64,000 nt of DNA from Branchiostoma floridae (taxonomy: Eukaryota > Chordata > Leptocardii > Amphioxiformes > Branchiostomatidae). A model generated the notes under the pieces. It searched no databases. It saw nothing but the letters and a program-made list of their open reading frames with translations, and was not told where the DNA came from. Where the stretch lies: assembly GCF_000003815.2 (NCBI RefSeq), contig NC_049992.1, positions 729,191 through 793,190 on the forward strand. Reading direction: 5' to 3'. This document shows positions 31,301-40,345 of the stretch, piece by piece. Positions within the stretch are counted from its first letter, which is position 1. Every line of letters starts with the position of its first letter. The translations under genes and the position numbers were made by a program.

Positions 31301-34300
31301 ACTTTCCCCACTTAAACCACTGCAGGCTGATGTGAACTTTCATGAATAAATAATGTGTTCAAACAAACATGCAAAAAATTGATCACACTGCAAACACTTG
31401 TTCCGCCTTTCTACTGTACTACATGCACATTGTCTCAGCTAATTGCACACTTGGAACACCTCAGATACCTCCTTTTAGCTATTTCTCTTTCTATCTCATA
31501 GACTTTAATCATAAAGGGATACATAGTAACTGTACACATTTATAGGATGTAATACCTTGACGATTCTGTCTCTTTCCGCTGTCTTCTCCTCGACATCCTT
31601 TGCCAGTATCTTGATGTTCACCTGCATCTCCTTTACCTGTGCAAGGTTCTTAGTGCTGTCGACCTTAAGCTCCGCCCTACATACGGTCTGTTAAGGTTGA
31701 TGATTGAATGGAAACTTTCACAATGCTTTTATTTCATAGAACATAACTGACACATCTGTTATTAGCAGATAAGGCCACACCAATTTACTTTCTTGGTTCA
31801 CGGATTTTTTCATAAAAAATATGGAGCGAGAGGGCGAAATAAAAATAAAAATTGTAAAATGGTTGGGGTAAAGGTAACGGCTAATCCAAAACATAAAGAA
31901 AAAAAGTTTTCAGCTTGAAAAAAGTACAAAAACACTATAATTTATTGTACAGTAACAGCACCTGTACCCACACTTTAAGGAGCTTATAATATAAAGGCCA
32001 ATTTTCTACACCAGAAAGTTGGTGAATGGTTTCATTAATGGTGAAAATTTGCTGAGTGGTAATTTTTATTTTTATTTTTTTCCAAAAAATAGGAGCGAGC
32101 GAATCCGTGAACCAAGAAATTAAATTGGTGTGGCCTAACAATGCCATTCACGACCAAGACACAGCTGACGTTTCAGTAAGTGTCTGTCAACTTCCTCAAG
32201 CCAATTATGACATTGTTCCACAGCTAAAGTATTGGTGTTCCTGCTCACAGATGCAGTCCCAAATGCCAATGAAATACTGGAGCAGATTTTCTGATCTTTA
32301 CAGCATCCATTGTCCAATGATTTCATCTTTTGTCCTCTCTGTCTTTTGACTTCTTCCCAGTCTATTTCACACTGTCAGTTGTTTCTCATGTTCTGAGGAA
32401 GGTTGTGAAATTAAGTTTTGGCTGTGAATAAAGAAACTTGAAAACCACCACTGAATTATCAACAAAGATCTTTACACACAACCAGTATACTGTAATTCCT
32501 GATTTTTTCAATGCACTTTTATGTTCACGGTTTTCACGGTGATGACTGCAACGTAAACTTATCATTACTGATAACAAATAATACATGAGACTTTTTTAAT
32601 GCCCAACTTCGGCCACAGTGAACATTTAGTTCCGAGAACAAGTTAAATTTTCTCAGAAAGTTTGGTACCGAGAAGACACTTAGTGAATTATAGTATATGA
32701 TCATCTGCCGGCATTTTGGTGACAGCATGTCCCCTTCCTCAGACCAATACTGCCTGGTTCTACTTTGCTCTGCAGCTAGGCGTCATTTTGTTTATAAAAG
32801 AAGAGCGGGATTTGCATATCTTCTACAACTAAGGAATTTCTATTGAAAGGATACAGCTTGATGATACAGGATTGGAGAGTAGGGAAAACTGGCATCTGTT
32901 CATCTGAAAAAAATTACAACATATTGAAAAATATTTAAATATTCTTAGGCCACACCAATCTAATTTCTTGGTTCACGGATTTTTTCATAAAAAATATGGA
33001 GCGAGAGGGCGAAATAAAAATAAAAATTGTAAAATGGTTGGGGTAAAGTTAACGGCTAATCCAAAACATAAAGAAAAAAAGTTTTCAGCTTGAAAAAAGT
33101 ACAAAAACACTATTTTTGTACAGTAACAGCACCTATACCCACACTTTAAGGAGCTTATAATATAAAGGCCAATTTGCTACATCAGAAAGTTGGTGAATGG
33201 TTTCATTAATGGTGAAAATTTGCTGAGTGGTAATTTTTATTTTTATTTTATTTTCCAAAAAATAGGAGCGAGTGAATCCGTGAACCAAGAAATTAAATCG
33301 GTGTGGCCTTAACTTGTGGCTTGCATCTTGCTACTGTTGGTTCTAATGTTTAGAAAAAAAGTTAATAAAAAGGAAATGAAATAATTTGGTGAAGCCTTGA
33401 TATTGAAAAAATATTCTTTATTTCTATAACCAGTTACCAAGCAATCTCAAGAACATTTTGTTAGGAAATTAGGGAATGATAGCAAATTAAGAGAGTGAGT
33501 TTTACATTGCAGCTACTCTTCCTGTGGTCCTTTAATCTACTTTTAACTGGACAAAACTACATAACACACACAAACATTACCTAAATAATACAACATATAC
33601 ATACCCTCCAAGGAAACAATCATGAACGTTTTGCATCATTTTTTAAAGATTTATTTTATGACACATCTTTTACTGTATGACAGCAAGTTTTCAGACATTT
33701 TTTAATTATGCCTTTACCTTCAGGGCTCGAAATACCACCTGCATATGCAGGTTAGTGCAGGGAAAATAGGAGCTGTGCAGGTATTTCTGGTGTCTACCTG
33801 TACCTAACCTGCACTGGGCCATGTACTGGGTTTTATACATAAATGTCATATGATGTAGGTATATGTGGATTGTTATTAGCTGCATGACTGTTACCACCTC
33901 TAAAGTATAGAAGAAAAAATAGCAATGGTTCCCGTACAATTTTAGAATGATCCATACTTGATAAATTCAGCATAGTGCAGGTAAAATTTGTCAGGTGCAG
34001 GTAATTTTCAGTGTTACCTGCACCTGTGCAGGTATGCAGAAAAAAGTATGTCGAGCCCTGACCTTCCTCAGTAGGGTTCTCCAAACTCCTGATGGTTCTG
34101 TTCAGCTGCTCGATCCTGTGAATGGCCAGCTTTATGGTGTCCTGGAGGCCGCGTAAGGCTGACTGCCTCTCTCTGAGAGTCTTGACCTGTGGGAAATATC
34201 ATTCAGTACAGAAAAATCAAGAGAGGGAGAGAGAGGGAGAGAGAGGGAGAAACTAGATAGAGAGGGGAGACAGAAAGAGAGAGATAGAAAAAGAGAGAGT

Positions 34301-37300
34301 TGGACAGAGAGACAAGGACTCTCTCAGAGAGCTAGATGGAAGATCTCCCTTAAATGTTTGTACATTACAATTTTTAAAAACATAAAAGAATCAGCAAATC
34401 TGCATTGTATAAAAATGATACATGTCTGTTGACCATGGTCCTAAACACAGTAAAACTAAAACTTAATATCAACAAAGAAGCAAAAACCTCCATTTGGGAG
34501 AGAATTGATCTATCTGGGATACATGCCTTGATGGTCAGATCTCTTTCTATATGCTGCATTCCCTTGTGAATCTATCTGTAGCTACTGTGTAGTGTTGTAC
34601 AATGTACTGTAAACAAGCAATTGGTTAACAAATCAACTATTGAACCAACCTTTGGCATGCCTTCGTACACTTCTTGGTGTTTTGCCCACACGTTTTGGAA
34701 GTGTTCTAACATCTTAGCACAGTCCGACCTGCCAAAAAAAAGCAACAAACACAGTCAATTTCAATTACCTTTATAGAATTAGGTCACTATGATATAATTT
34801 GAATAACACTTTGAACAGATGATGCACATTTTGGTGACACGTAACGTATACTGTAAATGCAGAAATGTTTGCGGTGGTTTTATGTTATTTTCCATTTTCA
34901 ATATGTGACTACAGTGTATGGCACTACCGCAAACTTAAAACCACCGGAAGCACTCCAATTTTCCGCTAACGCGAAATTAAATCCCCGCAAACTTAGAGAC
35001 ATTGACAGCGGCATTAGCAGTCAATTTCAATTGAGGTGAGTGCTTTTTTCTAATTAGCTAAGAGTAGAGCAATATCAATGTGGCCTAACTATGGCTGGTG
35101 TTTTCTGCGAACCACATGAGGTAACCCCTACTCTTCTCGATAAGTGTGCTGGTTTTTCTTGTGTGCAGAGGTTTGGAGTTTGGACGCTTGAGGCTTGTGC
35201 CTGAAGTTTCCTCACACATGGGCCCCTGGCTTTATGCCCCCCCCCCCCCCTCCAAAGCGACACATATAAGATTACATGAAAGGCAGGGTTGGACAAGTCC
35301 ACTAGCCCGATTGTCCCCACTTGTCCGACCGGGCAAGATTTTTCCATGAGATTTTGATATTCTTGTTGCTTATAACAGTTACCCACATCACGCATTGGTC
35401 AACACAGAAAAATAGAGCCTATAATAAAAGAATTCCATCGCTGCACGTCAAAATACATAGTGAAAAATGTTAGTTAAATTTTGGGCCAAGCGGAAAGCTG
35501 GTTCGGGCAAGTAAATTTTGCATGTACTTGCCCGATAGGACAAGTGAACTTAAGAAAACTTGAATGTTAAACCCTGAAAGGGATTCTTACGTCTGCTTGT
35601 CTCCAGCACTGGCCACATCTTTCAGCTTGTGCTTCAGGGCTTCCTCGTGTTCATACAGCAGCTGGCAGGTTCTCTTCAGGCTGGGGATTAGCACAGAAGA
35701 AAAATCAAATTATCCCTTTCACTGTGATCAAACCACACTAGCTTCGTGTTCACTTTGCTTGTGACCAAGACTTTAAAACTGGTACAAACTTATTATGTTA
35801 CTAAATCTCTGGTTTAGTTCTCAGAAAAAGAGTTTGGGGGATGAACTTCAGCACAATTAATCATTAAATGTTACAACAGGACTAGCTACAGTATTGCCTG
35901 ACTCTGTGCTTGCATCTAACTGTTTCAAGCTCTACTGGGAACAGTGATACCCAGTCAGAAATGCATTTCTTATTTCTCAGACCTGTTCTTTTCTCATTCA
36001 AGAGCCAAAAAAAAGTTTATTTTCATCATTATCATTAAGATTTTTGGTTGGTGACATGTATTTTGAATCACAAAGGGGCTAGGAAACAACTTATTCTTGC
36101 ACACTATTGTGCCATTTTCCCCACATACCTTCCCACGTTGTCCCTGTTGTATTTGAACTGCCTGTGAAGCCGTTTGGTGTCCTCGTCCATTTGTGAGATG
36201 GCTTTCTGCATGCTGGCAATCTCCTCTTTCTTCTCATTTGTCTGACGATCAAGTTCTGCAAGCAGTTAATAAGTTTATCAATGTTTTACAAAATAGATCA
36301 AAGCAAAACATGACTCAAGCATTACTATTACATCAAAATACCATCTTCTGAGATTTTTTCAACAAATATTAGTAACAAAACATAACATTACTGCAGTACC
36401 TTCTCTCTCTTCATTCTCCTTTTCAATCAGCTTGACCTGTTGCTTGTTCTCAAAGTCTGGAAGCAAAATATTGTCTGTGTCATGTAAACCTATAATACAC
36501 TTAGGTATTTCTTATAATAAGATTAGGTTCATTGGAAACAAATGCTATGTCTTTTTCCGCTCTTAACTTAAGTTACACAAAATTCGACAGAACTGAACAT
36601 CCAAAACTGTAGACACAGTAGACACCCATTGAAAAACAATTCTCCACTCTTTTGTTATCAAGTTAAAAGAATTTAAAAAAAAAGGTTTTCCCTTACCGAG
36701 GTTCTGTATGAGCTTGTCCAGGTTGCCTAGAGTTGCCGTCCCGTGGGTGGGGGAACTGGCGGGGTAGCTGGACAACTGGGCAGCCTTCATGACTTTCCTG
36801 TATTTATCAAGCATTTCAGTACTGCTGTTGAGTCAGGGGGCAACTCAGTTGCATCGCTACAGCCTATTATACATTGACTTGAACGTTAATGTGACTTAGA
36901 TTTGTACGTTTTCGAAGAAAGTTTTTATATGTTACTGGGTACTATTATCAGAAACGCAACCAGAGGCGGCGGCACCATTTTGTAGTTGTGGGGGCGAAAA
37001 ATTCTCATATCTCTCATATCACTAAATCGAGGGCCGAAGGCCCGAGGCGTCGCGCCGGAGGCGTGACCCTTCTAGGGGGGTCCGGGGGCATGCACCCCCG
37101 GAAAATTTTCAAATCTAAACCCTCTGAAACGCTATTTCCTGTATTTTGAGGGGCAAATTTTGCTGCCAGACTAAGCTAACTTCAATGACATTTCTATAAA
37201 AAATACACATAGTTTTAGCTTTAGTTATTGAGGGCGACACCCCCAACATATTTTCACCATCTCGAGCGGCGAAGGTACGAGCCGTTGCAAGGTAGGTTCT

Positions 37301-38154
37301 GGAAATTTTTTTAATCTAGACCCTCTGAAATGCCATTTCCTGTATTTTAAGGGACAAATTTTGCAGACAGACTAAGCTGAATTTAATTTAACTTATAGTA
37401 GAGAAAACGATTTTTGAGGGCGACGACCCACGCACCAACATATTTTGCACTACGTCGTCGTGAGCCCCGAAGACGCAAGCCGCCACAAGGGAGTTTTGGA
37501 GAAATTTTTAAATCAGGACGCTTTGAATGCCATTTCCTGCATTTGAGGGGAACATTTTGCTTGTAAACAAATCTAAGTTTAATAATGAAATTTCTACTAC
37601 AAAAAGGTCGTGGGGGACGACGCTCCGGTAGCATTTTCCCACCATGTCCAGTGCCGACGGCGCGAATCCTCACAAGGGAGGTCCTTTGAAATTTTGAAAT
37701 CTGGACCCTCTGAAAGTCATTTCCTGCATTTTCAGGGCCAAATTTTGCCAGTAGACTAGCGAGATTTGATGACATTTCCATTAGTGAAAATATACACAAG
37801 GGTTTCAGCTTGATTTTGAGTGTTTCAGCTTATCTTATCGTGGGGGCAACGCCCCCACGACCTATTTTTTGTGGGGGCGGCCGCCCCCACTGCCCCCATG
37901 GTGCCGCCGCCACTGGCAACCACGTTCACAAACGAACACTGTATGCATCAGGGGTATCAAAAGATCAACATGAACAAAATTTGTTGAGATCTTGTAGTAA
38001 CATTTTAACCGTTACCTCGTATTTGCTCTTGCTTGAGATCAATAGCAAACCGGATGAAGTGTTTGTCAGCTGGACTTTCGTCTCTGGGAACATAAAGTTG
38101 CTCCTTTCTCCCCGTTTACAGGTAGAACACCAGTTTTGAAGAACCCGCCGCCAT
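22338..38154 (-). CDS. C14orf39: SIX6OS1-like synaptonemal complex central-element protein
   Basis: Twenty-one exons: 38120-38154, 36697-36824, 36400-36456, 36129-36255, 35591-35680, 34650-34728, 34063-34186, 32855-32903, 31556-31676, 30814-30929, 29446-29662, 28878-28994, 28316-28471, 27788-27845, 26483-26666, 25865-25952, 25129-25200, 24644-24731, 24066-24240, 23392-23522 and 22338-22525. All phases agree, giving 799 residues (human about 587). The N-terminal third is coiled coil and resembles human SIX6OS1: TCQLLYEHEEALKHK matches TCDVFRKHEDYMQDQ, YEGMP matches YSETP, PVFPTLQSCIIK matches PFPSLTKWTLNI. Then come a charged helix (RQEEAARKEREKRQLEEQQE), a TP-rich exon and a Gly/Ser/Phe-rich tail with FG motifs ending GFSLFG. 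In vertebrates SIX6OS1 binds SYCE1 in the meiotic central element. The short first exon is the least certain. Confidence 0.72.
25345..25810 (-). mobile_element. LINE 3'-end fragment(s)
   Basis: On the minus strand, GTGGGCCCCCCTGGAGATCA and TTGTAGGGGCCACCC followed by an ATAA-rich tail match the 3' end of the LINE at 43690-44480. The neighbouring sequence to about 25810 ends in AATAAAGCTTGTATTGCATT, which looks like a second retroposed or polyadenylated end. Nothing coding is left. Confidence 0.45.
26757..27128. mobile_element. hAT5-like MITE with CTTGCCCG repeats
   Basis: Ends CAGGGATAAACAAGTCC and CTTGTCTAACCCTG; flanked on both sides by TATTG, a 5-bp target duplication. Subterminal repeats of TTGCCCGA/TCGGGCAAG. 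Copies of the family are at 35284-35576 and, truncated, about 28560-28815. Confidence 0.75.
27371..27736. mobile_element. hAT-like MITE carrying one copy of a shared internal module
   Basis: Inverted ends CAGGGTTGTAGCCAGC and GCTGGCTACAACCCTG, flanked by a perfect 8-bp duplication CCCCAACC. Inside is one module (CACCGAAGGC ... AGGGGGTCTGG ... CTAGACCCTCTGAAACA ... TTTCCTGCATTTTGAGG) also found in several copies at 36961-37915 and 60375-61618. It ends 43 bases into the intron after exon 14 of the SIX6OS1-like gene. Confidence 0.75.
28142..28326 (-). mobile_element. 5'-truncated SINE flanked by an 18-bp target duplication at a splice donor
   Basis: The body (28160-28308) matches the 3' half of the tRNA-derived SINE at 30984-31230 (GTGGCCCAAGG, GAGATAGGCATTGCCCT, ATCTGGTGCAGGAAGGACT). 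Both sides carry CCTTTACCTGATTGTCTG (28142-28159 and 28309-28326). Read on the minus strand this duplication contains the end of exon 13 of the SIX6OS1-like gene and its donor, AATCAG|GTAAAGG. Only the copy next to the exon keeps the phase. Confidence 0.8.
28878..29190 (-). repeat. Tandem duplication covering most of SIX6OS1-like exon 12
   Basis: About 146 bp are repeated: exon 12 (28878-28994) from its acceptor to roughly three quarters of its length is found again at about 29048-29141, with the adjoining intron words AGTATTCATAGTCAGAATAG following both copies. The upstream copy has a plausible acceptor (TTTAG) but lacks the exon 12 donor. Confidence 0.8.
29823..30775. repeat. 20-bp minisatellite, about 46 copies, in an intron
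   Basis: The unit is CAGGGTCGACTTGCTGGGTG, repeated with exact 20-bp spacing from about 29840 to 30700 and degenerate ends. The commonest variable base is C or T in GT[C/T]GAC. Because 20 is not a multiple of three, one frame reads all three phases in turn, and long stop-free frames exist on both strands (up to 211 codons). I regard them as by-products. The array lies about 40 bases after the exon 10 donor of the SIX6OS1-like gene. Confidence 0.95.
30984..31230 (+). mobile_element. tRNA-derived SINE
   Basis: A decayed tRNA-like head with a B box (GTGAGTTTGATCCCTGG) precedes a body containing AAAATGGTACATGCTACTTT and TGGCCCAAGGGCA and ending ATCTGGTGCAGGAAGGACT. The same body, with a better tRNA head, is on the minus strand at about 59400-59665. 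Confidence 0.7.
31770..32138. mobile_element. GGCCACACCAATTT-family MITE, copy 1 of a closely matching pair
   Basis: Ends TAAGGCCACACCAATTTACT and AAATTGGTGTGGCCTAA. It is nearly identical to 32946-33311 in the same orientation, so both were probably inserted recently or one derives from the other. It lies between exons 8 and 9 of the SIX6OS1-like gene. Confidence 0.8.
32946..33311. mobile_element. GGCCACACCAATTT-family MITE, copy 2
   Basis: Ends TTAGGCCACACCAATCTAAT and AAATCGGTGTGGCCTTAA, with the same interior as 31770-32138 (for example TGGTTGGGGTAAAG and AAAAAGTTTTCAGCTTGAAA). It starts about 42 bases upstream of exon 8. Confidence 0.8.
33721..34060. mobile_element. hAT5-like MITE inserted in a splice donor
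   Basis: Perfect 9-bp inverted ends CAGGGCTCG / CGAGCCCTG, subterminal CTGCACCTG and GTGCAGGTA repeats, and a perfect 5-bp duplication ACCTT at 33716-33720 and 34061-34065. On the minus strand the duplication is AAGGT and includes the exon 7 donor, so both ends of the element carry AAG|GT. The near copy reads GAAG|GTCAGG; the far copy reads GAAG|GTAAAG and looks like the original donor context. Confidence 0.82.
34205..34330 (+). repeat. GA-rich simple repeat
   Basis: A run of GAGAGGGAGA and AGAGAGA words in the intron between exons 6 and 7 of the SIX6OS1-like gene. Confidence 0.8.
35284..35576. mobile_element. hAT5-like MITE (CTTGCCCG family) nine bases from a donor
   Basis: Ends CAGGGTTGGACAAGTCC and ATGTTAAACCCTG, flanked by a perfect AAAGG duplication. 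The right edge lies just nine bases inside the intron after exon 5 of the SIX6OS1-like gene (exon edge 35591), leaving the donor GTAAGAATCC intact. Confidence 0.8.
36961..37915. mobile_element. 955-bp non-autonomous DNA transposon with repeated internal modules
   Basis: Inverted ends CAGAGGCGGCGGCACCAT and ATGGTGCCGCCGCCACTG with a perfect 5-bp duplication GCAAC (hAT5-like). The interior has about four degenerate modules of roughly 180 bp, each with a GC-rich head (CCGAAGGC), a GGGTCCGGGG-type hairpin, AATCTGGACCCTCTGAAA and TTTCCTGCATTTTGAGGGG. There is no transposase frame. It lies in the first intron of the SIX6OS1-like gene. Confidence 0.75.
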
Positions 38155-39147
38155 CTTGGACCTGCAGTGATCGGATCGTCTGCTGGTGACGTCATGACGG
38201 AACCTTCCCGGATGTACTCTCCAAGCAGAAGTTGGGTGAAAGATCGTAAAGTTTTCCGACAGGCGGGCTTCTATGACAGTGTCATTGGGGGTGGGGAAGA
38301 TGTGTTTTTAGATCATCTTTGTCTCGCTTTCTACCTTAACGTACATTTCTTTTGTGTATAACGTTACAGCCTACGTATGTTCGGCTTTAAATCTGAGTTC
38401 ATATTCTTCGGTGCCCCCTTTCCAACGAAGGCTGCGACCGTTATTAACTAAAGATTTGAAAGATCGTCGCTCAACGAATTGTATAGCTGAAGAATAGATA
38501 TTTTTGACGTTTTTTGCGCTTTGCGTCTTTTCATTCATACTAGTAATGTACATCTAATGTCACATACCAATTATGAAACTAAGTAAGGGCCACCCAAATC
38601 ACTCTTGGTCGCTTCACAGTTTGTTTGTGGAAAGGGCGTCTTAGTACAACCTGATGGCATCTAGGGAACTGCCTTACCCTGACCCTTGTTTGGTAACGGG
38701 ACACTTGTGGTGTCACTCTGTCTGTACATAGAGCGTCTAAAAATATACCGGACGGAACCAAATCAAATTTCTACAGGTTCCAAAGAGTAGCCAGAGGCTG
38801 TGGCAGTACAGGTTATATATCACAGTGTTTTCCACAATATTTTATTCCAGATTCCATCAAATATGTACAAGACATCCATATGCAGATTAGACTCTTCGTT
38901 TTCACAATTACGATGACTATGCATGCATGATAACTGTGTAATATATTCTTTTAAACTGCCATCTTTCAATAGCCAGCTGTCAAGTTGCAAAAGAATAACG
39001 AAACGCTTCTGATCATTTTCCCAATGGTCAGACGCTGTAACAAATCCAAGAAAATCATCGATTATTCTTTTCTATTATTGTTTTCAGTGGAACAGTGTAG
39101 TTTCACCGGCACCCACCCGATGTGACCGTCTCTAGAATCATCTGTTC
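38155..39147. promoter_or_regulatory. Divergent promoter region between the SIX6OS1-like and KLHL genes
   Basis: About 1 kb separates the minus-strand start codon at 38152-38154, which sits in CCAAGATGGCGGCGGG (a YY1-like start-site motif), from the plus-strand TATA box of the Kelch gene. I see no exon in it. One promoter is TATA-less and motif-driven, the other TATA-driven, so shared control is not implied. Confidence 0.5.
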
Positions 39148-39349
39148 TATAAAAGGAAACCCAGTCGGTTACACAAAGCCGACTGACGCACTGCGTGTTG
39201 GGTAGGCCTGACGCGAGTGTGTTGTAAGATACAGCCAGCGCTCTGAGTCATAACAGACCTACTGAGTACTCCAGGAGTGCTAGCTGAATGTCCACCAGGG
39301 CTTCTACTTTCTTCAGGATTTTCTCAGCCCAACAACGTCAACGCTAAGG
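39148..39349 (+). promoter_or_regulatory. TATA box and predicted non-coding first exon of the KLHL gene
   Basis: TATAAAAGG at 39148-39156 predicts a transcription start near 39180. The sequence from there has no useful reading frame and ends in a good donor, CTAAGG|GTAAGG, at 39349/39350. The coding gene's next exon starts with an acceptor at 40304-40305, so an upstream non-coding exon is needed. Confidence 0.55.
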
Positions 39350-39852
39350 GTAAGGCCTCGCTCATTTTATCAACACTGTGGTTGCTAACTTCAGGATATC
39401 CCATATGATAGCGGTGCGTGGTTACATCAGTAGACAGCAACTTCCAAGCCAGATCTGTCGGTGACTCGGGTTTCGTAACAACGACCTCTATCGTTGGCCG
39501 ATGGACGTGCATTTGTAACAAGCAGGTTATGTATATCAGGATATTTGTTATATATGGCGTAAAGACCTGAGGTTTGTAATATTGATGTGTTTTAAGTCAT
39601 TAATAATTTTCATGGCTTCACTGGTCTGCGCAAACCTTGGGCTTATTGTTTTGGCTGGCCTGTATGATCAAACTTGGCATCATCGGGTTAGCGTATGTAG
39701 ATTAAGCCTGGACATGTATAAGGTTTATCTATATAAGAACACACAAACGAACCTATAACGACGCAAATCAGCAAAAAGGGTCCATAGAAAACCGCTGGCT
39801 GACCGAAATGTCTGCACAGGAGGCTACGATTTCACTACTATACATGGATAGT

Positions 39853-40345
39853 CTAGTTCCAGGCGCGTTTTAATAAGCCACAGTGGGGGACGATGTAGAG
39901 CACCACGAGGCTAAGGTTTTACTTCTAGTTGCTCTGTGACCGGAGGGTAACCTCCGTCGACAGAGTATTGTTGTTGGTGGATGCAATGAGTGTTCGCATC
40001 TGTATCTCTAAGGAATCCCTAAACAGATGTTAGACTCTGGCTTCCTAGCACACTGCATTGGTCAGTGTCAGAGTTATAATAAACAAGTACATACTTTGTT
40101 TTGGTAAGCTGTCAGTAATATTAGGGCTTCGTTTTCTTTCCTGTTCGTCGTTATTTGTGTGGTTTATCTTTTAATGGATAGCCTATTTCCAGGCGGGTTA
40201 GGGCACCATGGGGGCATGGAGAGCAACACGTGAGGCTAAGTTTTTTCTGAGGCTAAGGTTTATGTGAGGCTAAGGTATATGTTCTAATGGATAGTCTATT
40301 TCCAGGCGCGTTAGGTCACCATGGGGGACATGGAGAGCACCATGA
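39853..40345 (+). repeat. Three copies of the acceptor and start of the first coding KLHL exon
   Basis: TTCCAGGCG plus about 45 exon bases occurs near 39857, 40187 and at the real exon (40306). The middle copy even keeps an ATG (CACCATGGGGGCATGGAGAG) but reads out of frame to a stop; the first copy has lost it. AGGCTAAGGTTT words fill the space between. Confidence 0.75.

Noticed and set aside
32135-32326. Candidate exon ending in WLEEVDRHLLKRQLCL between SIX6OS1-like exons 7 and 9
   Set aside because: No donor gives the phase needed for exon 9. The exon at 32855-32903 fits both phases and aligns with the human protein.
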